Assembly (NCBI GenBank): GCA_036271375.1
Contig: DATBAT010000341.1
Coordinates: 1 to 7,120 of the forward strand
Direction of reading: 5' to 3'
Source: DATBAT01 sp036271375
GTDB taxonomy: Bacteria; Acidobacteriota; Terriglobia; Terriglobales; Acidobacteriaceae
DNA: 7,120 nucleotides
Shown piece after piece: positions 1-5,108 of this stretch (its first letter is position 1; each line of letters opens with the position of its first letter). The notes beneath the pieces are model-generated. The model was not told the origin of the DNA. It searched no databases and was given only the letters and a program-made list of their open reading frames with translations. Position numbers and translations under genes: made by a program.

Positions 1-4
1 TCAT
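1..4 (-). CDS. Possible start of a divergent gene running off the left edge
   Basis: On the minus strand an ATG lies at 4-2, preceded by GGAGAG (plus-strand CTCTCC at 10-15) with about seven bases between GGAG and the ATG. This is a better ribosome binding site than the one in front of the next plus-strand gene. Only the start codon is inside the window, so nothing can be said about the product. The alternative is that the left edge holds the tail of a plus-strand gene: plus frames 1 and 2 are open from the edge to stops at 34-36 and 38-40. The divergent start is preferred because of the Shine-Dalgarno match, but support is weak. Confidence 0.3.
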
Positions 5-226
5 CGAAACTCTCCACGCAGGAATTTGCAGCTTGATTAGGATGCGAGTTTCAGGCCTCACATGCGATTTTGCACAGCGCCAGCTAGAAGATGTCCGGCG
101 AATTACCGAAGCCCGGCACCTCGGTGCCTCAAATTATGTCGGCTTCCCAACATATACCCCAGCCAACCCGCATCTCCCTAACCGACCTCTAATCCTCGAC
201 AGTCGCATCAAAGCCGAATCGTATCT
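5..226. other. Probable divergent intergenic region before the DehI-like gene
   Basis: No convincing gene is seen here. Plus frame 3 is open from the window edge through 314, but its translation has no recognisable motif and it overlaps the DehI-like gene by almost 90 bases, so it is treated as chance. No good sigma-70 promoter was recognised on either strand, although the region should carry the promoter of the two-gene operon at 227-2037. The only structural element seen is a short hairpin at 115-128. Confidence 0.5.
115..128. other. Short GC hairpin with CTCG tetraloop
   Basis: GGCAC (115-119) and GTGCC (124-128) form a perfect five-base-pair stem around a CTCG loop. No T-rich tract follows on either strand, so it is not a typical intrinsic terminator. 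It lies about 100 bases before the DehI-like start and could be a structured leader element, an operator half-site pair, or chance. Confidence 0.3.
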
Positions 227-1129
227 ATGGCTAGACCGAAGCCTATTTCCGAACGCAACGCAACGGGAGAGATCGAGCGCGTCTACCATGAGATCAAGCA
301 GACGTTGCGGGTGACTGGGATCCCGTCGAACTTTCGCACCCTCGCTGGGTATGACAACATACTCCCATTGTTCTGGGATGAGCTTCATTCCAACTTACAG
401 ACCAGAGACTTCGAAACCGGCGCCGACCTGCTCAGGGCACGCGCTGCGCAATCTGCAGCCTTGCTTCCAGCCCACGTACAGCCAGTGGTCATGTTGGGCG
501 AGAGTCAGCGTTTTCAGATTCAGCGCGCCCTTAAGCTTTATCACTACATAAACCCTAAGCTGCTTCTGCTGACTTCTGCGCTGAAGATTAGCTTGCACGG
601 AGAAAATATCGGACGCTCTGATGCGAACCTGGCGTCGACTTCGCTGATTGCAAGAGGCGTTCCGCGGCAGATGTACCCAATGGAATTCGCCGGCGACCCC
701 CATGACGACGAGCGCGTGCAGGCGACTTACGACGACATCCAACGCACCATGTCTCTTTCCGCAGTCTTCGGCGAATATCGCACGCTCGCGCTCTGGCCCG
801 AATACTTAGTCTCATCCTGGCAGCGCCTGAAACCGTTACTGAAGCTCTCGGCCTATCGCGAAGCTGCGGAAGAACTGCGCCAACTGAGCGTTCATCTGGC
901 CCGGGAACTTCCCTTTCCAGTTCGCCTGACGCTTCGCAGCATCGAAGCCGCGGGGGAAGAGCCTGAACAGATTCTCCGCATCGTGGAGCGCTTTGAGAGT
1001 TTGCTGCCTTCACTGATCCTGAACAACAGTTTTATGCTGCTCGACTGGCTCAACGAGCAGGTGTTGAAAGATTCTCCTTACCCCGCGCCTGATCGTCATC
1101 AACCCTTGCGTGAGGCGCAAGCCGTATGA
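227..1129 (+). CDS. DehI-family (2-haloacid dehalogenase-like) protein
   Basis: The 300-residue product resembles DehI, the Pseudomonas putida 2-haloacid dehalogenase that hydrolyses both D- and L-2-haloacids and is of similar length. The fold is two pseudo-repeats. Here the first has 'IKQTLRVTGIPSNFRTLAG' (23-41) followed by 'LPLFW', and the second has 'IQRTMSLSAVFGEYRTLAL' (171-189) followed by 'WPEYL'. The segment 'YINPKLLLLTSAL' (107-119) matches DehI around Asn114, so Asn109 keeps the water-binding Asn. By the same alignment, made from memory, the catalytic Asp189 of DehI corresponds to Glu183, a conservative but notable change. No signal peptide or membrane segment is seen, so it is probably cytoplasmic. 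ATG 227 is the only start available: an in-frame stop lies at 179-181 with no start codon between. No Shine-Dalgarno sequence precedes it. The stop overlaps the next gene's start by four bases. Family assignment is firm; dehalogenase activity is unproven. Confidence 0.8.
   Translation: MARPKPISERNATGEIERVYHEIKQTLRVTGIPSNFRTLAGYDNILPLFWDELHSNLQTRDFETGADLLRARAAQSAALLPAHVQPVVMLGESQRFQIQRALKLYHYINPKLLLLTSALKISLHGENIGRSDANLASTSLIARGVPRQMYPMEFAGDPHDDERVQATYDDIQRTMSLSAVFGEYRTLALWPEYLVSSWQRLKPLLKLSAYREAAEELRQLSVHLARELPFPVRLTLRSIEAAGEEPEQILRIVERFESLLPSLILNNSFMLLDWLNEQVLKDSPYPAPDRHQPLREAQAV
1112..1115 (+). promoter_or_regulatory. Ribosome binding site inside the DehI-like gene for the downstream hydrolase
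   Basis: GAGG ends ten bases before ATG 1126, within the last codons of the upstream gene. Together with the ATGA stop/start overlap this indicates translational coupling of the two genes. Confidence 0.45.
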
Positions 1130-2037
1130 ACTGGCGGGATTTTCAGCGCAAGCAGCGTGTCGCCGAAATCGGTGATTCTTTTCTCAGCTACATCGACGAA
1201 GGCAACGGGCCGCCCATCGTTCTATTGCACGGCATCCCGGGCTGGGGATACACCTGGTCGACCGTCCTTCCTTTGCTGGCGATGCGCTTCCGCGTTCTGA
1301 TTCCTGATCTGGCTGGCTTTGGCTACTCGGATAAAAGCGACACTTTCGACCGTTCCATCGAACGCCAGGCGGAATTCATCGAGCAATGGATGGATGCCAT
1401 TAACCTGCCCCGCGCGGCGTTCGCAGGCCACGACCTGGGCGGTGGCGTGGCACTCCGCATGGCGACTCTACGACCGTCACGCGTAGAACGGCTCACGCTG
1501 ATCAATACGGTCTGCTATGACTCGTGGCCCGGCAGCCTGATGCTGCCTCTGAGCCAGCCCGAATCACACCGCCGGCTGTCGTCGCGTAGAATCAACATGC
1601 TGCTGCGCCGGGGCTTGAAAAAAGGATTCTCGCAACCGCTCGACGAATTTTTGACAGGAATTCTTGCGCCCTATTCCACCGAAGTGGGGAAACTGTCACT
1701 GATCCGAAACACCGCGGCGTTAAACACGAATCACACCGCCGAAATTTCCGGCTTGCTGCACCACTTAAGAGTCCCCAGCCTAATAATCTGCGGTGAAGAG
1801 GATCCCTTTCAGGCCATGAAATTCGGCGACCGGCTAGCCAGCGATATTCCCGGAGCACAATTAGTCCATCTGCAAAAAGCGCGCCACTTCGTAATGCTGG
1901 ACCGCCCAGAGATCATCGCGGAATGCCTGGCTCAATTCCACGGCCCAGAAGGAACAGTCCGACCAATCCCCAGAGCCACACCCAGCGCTGCGAGCCCGGA
2001 CGCCTTGACCCGCCCGCAATTCCAATTGAGCGAATAG
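1126..2037 (+). CDS. Alpha/beta hydrolase with Asp nucleophile (haloalkane dehalogenase/epoxide hydrolase-like)
   Basis: A 303-residue alpha/beta-hydrolase-fold protein. Visible elements: the oxyanion-hole motif 'LLHGIPGWGYTW' (33-44), 'VLIPDLAGFGYSDK' (57-70), the nucleophile elbow 'GHDLGG' (101-106) with Asp103, a cap region around 130-205, the acid in 'CGEEDPF' (Asp226), and the base in 'ARHFVMLDRP' (His254). The Asp-Asp-His triad is that of haloalkane dehalogenases, epoxide hydrolases and fluoroacetate dehalogenases, not of Ser esterases. However, Asp103 is followed by Leu rather than the Trp of haloalkane dehalogenases and epoxide hydrolases or the Arg of fluoroacetate dehalogenase, so the substrate is unclear. 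A Pro/Ala/Ser-rich tail (about 273-303) extends past the core fold and is probably disordered. No signal peptide is seen. The start overlaps the DehI-like stop (ATGA), so the two are almost certainly co-expressed and may act on related substrates. Confidence 0.8.
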   Translation: MNWRDFQRKQRVAEIGDSFLSYIDEGNGPPIVLLHGIPGWGYTWSTVLPLLAMRFRVLIPDLAGFGYSDKSDTFDRSIERQAEFIEQWMDAINLPRAAFAGHDLGGGVALRMATLRPSRVERLTLINTVCYDSWPGSLMLPLSQPESHRRLSSRRINMLLRRGLKKGFSQPLDEFLTGILAPYSTEVGKLSLIRNTAALNTNHTAEISGLLHHLRVPSLIICGEEDPFQAMKFGDRLASDIPGAQLVHLQKARHFVMLDRPEIIAECLAQFHGPEGTVRPIPRATPSAASPDALTRPQFQLSE

Positions 2038-2047
2038 TAACGCGTGA

Positions 2048-2815
2048 TTATTTTGCGGGATCCAAGTGCAAAGGCTCGTCCAGTTTAAAAGTCAGCACAG
2101 TTTCCGAAGGCACCTTCACTTCTTTGCCTTTGGTCAAAACCTGCGCGGTGCCGCCGACCGCCGCTCCGCTGACCGCGCCAATTGCTGCGCCTTTGCCACC
2201 ACCAGCGATGGCGCCAAGCAAGGTGCCCAACACCGCGCCGCCTCCGACCATGGTAGCGGTACGTTTGTTCTTGCCCAGTCCCTTGTTATTGCTTTCTTGC
2301 AGATCGGTCGTACTCACGTCGTACTCGCGACCGCTAATTTTAATGGATTGCAAGTCCAGAATCAGTTGCGGACTTCCCGTCGCGTCTCCGCCGGAAAGCT
2401 GTTTCAGAACAAGGTTCGCGTCCGCTCCCTTGGGGATTAAGACTTCGCCAGAAGTTCCCGTGACGTCGGCAGCAATCACAGCCGAAAACGTCTGCCCCTC
2501 TGTGGCAACGGATGAATCGATCTTGTCGTTGGTACGCACGGAGATTTCCGTGCCGCTCGGGACCGTCATCGACGTGCCGGGCTTTAACGGGACCGATTTA
2601 TAACTGCTGGCATCGCTGTCGGAAAAGTCGATCCCCTGAATCTCGCCTTTATCGAACGTTCGCTCCGTACCTGTGCTATCGCGAACTACAACCGACGTAG
2701 CAGTCTCAGAAATCAGGGTTCCACTGATTTGCGTACCGTTCTTAAATTTGAGCGTCGAGCCCCAAGCCGCTGAGGCCAACGCGAATAGCTGCAACATCAA
2801 TGCAAATTTTTTCAC
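2048..2815 (-). CDS. Secreted glycine-zipper protein of unknown function
   Basis: The start chosen is GTG at 2815, not the in-frame GTG at 2833, because GGAGG stands five bases before it and the protein then begins with a textbook signal peptide ('MKKFALMLQLFALASAAWG', 1-19). The product has 255 residues. After the signal, residues 21-64 ('LKFKNGTQISGTL...', ending 'EIQGIDF') look like a small SH3/Sm-like beta barrel. Residues 84-140 ('VPSGTEISVRTNDKID', then 'GEVLIPKGADANLVL') are a second beta-rich part. Residues 190-226 are a glycine zipper (GxxxG-like repeats: 'GGGAVLGTLLGAIAGGG', 'GAAIGAVSGAAVGG'), which may insert in or pack against a membrane. The end, 'VPSETVLTFKLDEPL' (235-249), echoes the 84-97 segment. 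Export to the periplasm or outer membrane is inferred. It is divergent from the VWA gene and convergent with the hydrolase, with only 10 bp between stops. I recall similar proteins from acidobacteria, all of unknown function. Confidence 0.8.
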   Translation of the reverse strand: MKKFALMLQLFALASAAWGSTLKFKNGTQISGTLISETATSVVVRDSTGTERTFDKGEIQGIDFSDSDASSYKSVPLKPGTSMTVPSGTEISVRTNDKIDSSVATEGQTFSAVIAADVTGTSGEVLIPKGADANLVLKQLSGGDATGSPQLILDLQSIKISGREYDVSTTDLQESNNKGLGKNKRTATMVGGGAVLGTLLGAIAGGGKGAAIGAVSGAAVGGTAQVLTKGKEVKVPSETVLTFKLDEPLHLDPAK

Positions 2816-2820
2816 TTTTT

Positions 2821-2825
2821 CCTCC
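2821..2825 (-). promoter_or_regulatory. Ribosome binding site fixing the GTG start of the glycine-zipper gene
   Basis: Plus-strand CCTCC reads GGAGG on the minus strand, five A residues before GTG 2815. Starting at the upstream GTG (2833) would bury this site inside the coding region and add six charged residues before the signal peptide. Confidence 0.75.
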
Positions 2826-2884
2826 AAATCCACGGGTATCTTAATTGTTACCCGCCCCGTAAGTCCTGTGGATCCAGCGCTTCC

Positions 2885-2900
2885 TTTAAGCGTACTTAAA
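2885..2900. promoter_or_regulatory. Inverted repeat TTTAAG-CGTA-CTTAAA, candidate operator
   Basis: TTTAAG (2885-2890) and CTTAAA (2895-2900) are exact reverse complements around CGTA. The element lies about 65-70 bases from each divergent start, a position suited to a shared regulator binding as a dimer. Which regulator is unknown. A hairpin with so short and AT-rich a stem is unlikely to be a terminator. Confidence 0.4.
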
Positions 2901-2965
2901 TTGAGGCTGACTATTCTACGAAGATCAACGTAAACTAGTTCTGCTGCATCAAATAGTCGCTACAG

Positions 2966-5020
2966 ATGATTCTGAATTCCACCCGCTTTGTTCTGGTCGC
3001 ATGCGTTCTGGCCTTCGCCCTGCCAGCAATTTCGCAGGACGAACCCATGCAGCCACCGCGCTCGTCTGTGGTTCCACGTCCGCCTGCGCCGACTGGTCCC
3101 CCACCGAACGTTGTTCCTAAGCCGCCGTCGGCAACCAGCAATCGACCAACTACGCCCGCTACGGAACCGGCTCCGAGCGCCAGTCATCTTCCGGTCGCGA
3201 CCAGGCCAAGCCCGAATGCGAATCAGCCCGCGGTGGTGACGCAGCCGCCGCCGAATTCGAATCAGCTTCCTGTGGCCACGCGTTCGACACCAAATCCGAA
3301 TCAGCCCGCGGTGACCCAGCCACCGCCGAATTCAAGCCATCTTCCGGTTGCGACTCGATCAAGTCCTAATGCTAACCAGCCCACGGTAGTGACTCAGCCG
3401 CCGCCAAGTTCGAACCAGTTTCCCGTTGCGAGCAGACCGAGTCCCAACGCGAACCAGCCTGCAGTGGTAACCCAGCCGCCGCCGAGTTCGAATCAATTTC
3501 CCGTGGCAAGCCGACCGAGTCCCAACGCGAACCAACCCACAGTCGTGACACAACCGGCGCCGGGTTCCAACCAATTTCCTGTAGCAACTCGACCGAATCC
3601 CAACGGAAATCAACCCACAGTCGTGACACAGCCGGCGCCGGGTTCCAACCAGTTCCCGGTCGCGAGTAGGCCCAATCCGAATGCGAACCAGCCAGCGGTC
3701 GTGACTCAGCCGCCGCCGGGTTCAAACCAGTTTCCCGTTGCGACTCGACCGAATCCCAACGGAAATCAACCCACAGTCGTGACACAGCCGGCGCCGGGTT
3801 CCAACCAATTTCCTGTAGCAACTCGACCGAATCCAAATGCAAATCAACCCACGGTCGTGACACAGCCGGCGCCGGGTTCCAACCAGTTCCCAGTCGCCAG
3901 CAGGCCCAATCCGAATGCGAACCAGCCTGCGGTAGTGACTCAGCCGCCCCCGAGTTCAAATCAATTTCCTGTCGCGAGCCGACCGAGTCCCAATACGAAC
4001 CAGCCCGCAGTGGTCATCACTCAGCCGGCGCCGCCGGTTAGTCAACCACCTGCTGCCCTTCAAGAGACTCCAACATTCAGTGAATCGCCCGCCGGCGTTC
4101 AGGCGACTCCAAACTTAAGTCAACCGGTGCCAGCGGCCGACGCCGCCCAGAACGTCGATCAAGCGGAGCCAGCAAACGATGCCGGCGTCTTCGTTTTCAG
4201 AAAGCAAGTGCAGGAAGTCACCTTGCACGCGACGGTAGTTGACGCAGACCGCCGTCTGGTCACGGGTCTTCAACGCGGGAATTTTTCAGTCTTTGAAGAC
4301 GGCAAACCGCAGGTTGTGACCTCGTTCCGCCGCGAGGATGTTCCCGTGTCGATCGGTATCGTGGTCGATAATTCCGGATCGATGCGCGAGAAGCGCGCCA
4401 AGGTCAACCAAGCCGTTTTGAACCTGGTACACGACAGCAATCCCGATGACGAGGTTTTTGTCGTCAACTTCGGCGAAGATTACTACCTGGATCAGGACTT
4501 CACTTCGAATGCAAGCCTGGTCCGCTCGGCCCTTCAGCAGAGCACTATGAAAGGCAAGACCGCCCTTTACGACGCGATCGTAGCGTCTGCCGCTCACCTG
4601 AAAGGCAGCGCCCGTCTGGAAAAGAAAGTGTTGTTAGTGATCACCGACGGACAGGACAACGCCAGCCAGGAAACACTGCGTGAGGCCGCCGCCAAACTTC
4701 AGCAACAAAACGGACCGACGCTCTACGCGATCGGCATTGTCGGGGCGGACGACACACATCCCGGACACGATCCTCTGGCCGCTCTGGCCGAGAGCACGGG
4801 TGGCGTAGCCTTTTTCCCGCAGACGCTCGATGAAATTGCCGGCATCAGCCGCGCCATCGCTCGCGACATCCGCAGCCAATTCATCATTGGATATAAATCC
4901 AACAACCCGAACGCTGGCGGTGGATACCGTAATGTAAGGGTGAACGCCATCGCCCAAGGACTAGGCCCGCTGACGGTGAGAACCCGCAGCGGCTACATCC
5001 CAGGCCAACCACTTCAGTAG
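2966..5020 (+). CDS. Secreted VWA-domain protein (acidobacterial VWFA-related family) with Pro/Asn-rich repeat stalk
   Basis: A 684-residue protein. Residues 1-23 are a signal peptide with a likely cut at 'AIS|QDE'. Residues 24-73 are Pro-rich linker, 74-359 are eleven imperfect 26-residue repeats, and 360-405 are a further low-complexity linker. Residues about 408-458 form the beta-rich segment typical of the acidobacterial VWFA-related family, with 'LVTGLQRGNFSVFEDGKPQ' (431-449). The VWA domain runs from about 461 to 645 and has a complete metal-ion-dependent adhesion site: Asp468/Ser470/Ser472 in 'DNSGSM', Thr532 in 'GKTALYDA' and Asp561 in 'ITDGQDN'. This predicts divalent-metal-dependent binding of a protein partner outside the cytoplasm. 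No membrane anchor or sortase signal is visible. ATG 2966 is the only possible start (in-frame stop at 2954-2956) although no Shine-Dalgarno is seen. Two TAG stops stand in tandem at 5018-5023. The partner and role are unknown; adhesion or envelope assembly is inference. Confidence 0.88.
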   Translation: MILNSTRFVLVACVLAFALPAISQDEPMQPPRSSVVPRPPAPTGPPPNVVPKPPSATSNRPTTPATEPAPSASHLPVATRPSPNANQPAVVTQPPPNSNQLPVATRSTPNPNQPAVTQPPPNSSHLPVATRSSPNANQPTVVTQPPPSSNQFPVASRPSPNANQPAVVTQPPPSSNQFPVASRPSPNANQPTVVTQPAPGSNQFPVATRPNPNGNQPTVVTQPAPGSNQFPVASRPNPNANQPAVVTQPPPGSNQFPVATRPNPNGNQPTVVTQPAPGSNQFPVATRPNPNANQPTVVTQPAPGSNQFPVASRPNPNANQPAVVTQPPPSSNQFPVASRPSPNTNQPAVVITQPAPPVSQPPAALQETPTFSESPAGVQATPNLSQPVPAADAAQNVDQAEPANDAGVFVFRKQVQEVTLHATVVDADRRLVTGLQRGNFSVFEDGKPQVVTSFRREDVPVSIGIVVDNSGSMREKRAKVNQAVLNLVHDSNPDDEVFVVNFGEDYYLDQDFTSNASLVRSALQQSTMKGKTALYDAIVASAAHLKGSARLEKKVLLVITDGQDNASQETLREAAAKLQQQNGPTLYAIGIVGADDTHPGHDPLAALAESTGGVAFFPQTLDEIAGISRAIARDIRSQFIIGYKSNNPNAGGGYRNVRVNAIAQGLGPLTVRTRSGYIPGQPLQ
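3185..4042 (+). repeat. Eleven in-frame 78-bp tandem repeats coding for 26-residue Pro/Asn/Gln-rich units
   Basis: Each unit reads roughly 'QFPVA(S/T)RPxPNxN' followed by 'QP(A/T)VVTQPxPxSN'. Nine units have 26 residues, the second has 25 and the last has 27, so the array never leaves frame. Units 1-3 begin HLP or QLP and are the most diverged; units 4-11 begin QFP. At DNA level a 65-base stretch at 3587-3651 is identical to 3743-3807 (two units apart). A 60-base stretch at 3541-3600 differs from 3775-3834 at only one position (three units apart). This implies recent block duplication or gene conversion on top of an older array. The repeat is probably an extended, flexible stalk between the signal peptide and the VWA head. 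Confidence 0.92.
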
Positions 5021-5047
5021 TAGAGCCAAGATAAACACGGAGCGACA

Positions 5048-5074
5048 GAGCCTGCCCTGAGCGAAGTCGAAGGG
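5048..5074. repeat. REP-like dispersed intergenic motif
   Basis: The gap between the convergent VWA and recN genes contains GAGCCTGC followed by CCTGAGCGAAGTCGAAGG. I recall this core, and its relative with an inverted middle (CTGAGCTTGTCGAAG), from intergenic regions of many unrelated bacteria. The ends CCCT/AGGG are complementary, giving an imperfect stem. No T-tract is present, so if it ends transcription it is not as a standard intrinsic terminator. Only one copy is in the window, so its repeat nature rests on memory. Confidence 0.5.
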
Positions 5075-5108
5075 TGTCTCACCGGTCAGCCGATGCGAAG
5101 CGAGGCCA

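Larger units (their letters stand above)
2816..2965. promoter_or_regulatory. Divergent promoter region between the glycine-zipper and VWA genes
   Basis: About 150 bases separate the two divergent starts, so promoters for both must be here or nearby. The stretch is AT-richer than its surroundings. No -35/-10 pair was convincing enough to place on either strand. An inverted repeat sits close to the midpoint (2885-2900). The shared region suggests that the two exported proteins could be co-regulated. Confidence 0.5.

Noticed and set aside
33..314. 93-residue plus-strand open frame with TTG start
   Set aside because: No recognisable motif and no good ribosome binding site. It overlaps the well-supported DehI-like gene in another frame.
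1923..2603. 226-residue plus-strand open frame
   Set aside because: It is antisense to the glycine-zipper gene, which has a ribosome binding site and signal peptide. Its Pro/Ala-rich stretch is the complement of the Gly/Ala zipper codons.
3372..3959. 195-residue open frame on the minus strand across the repeat array
   Set aside because: The 78-base period is a multiple of three, so any frame without a stop in one unit stays open through all. The Ser/Trp-rich translation merely mirrors the VWA repeats.
3185..4042. CRISPR-like direct repeats
   Set aside because: Units are contiguous, 78 bases, coding and imperfect. There are no unique spacers and no cas genes.
5021..5108. Intrinsic terminator between the VWA and recN genes
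   Set aside because: No stable GC stem followed by a T-tract was found on either strand; only the imperfect REP-like element is present.
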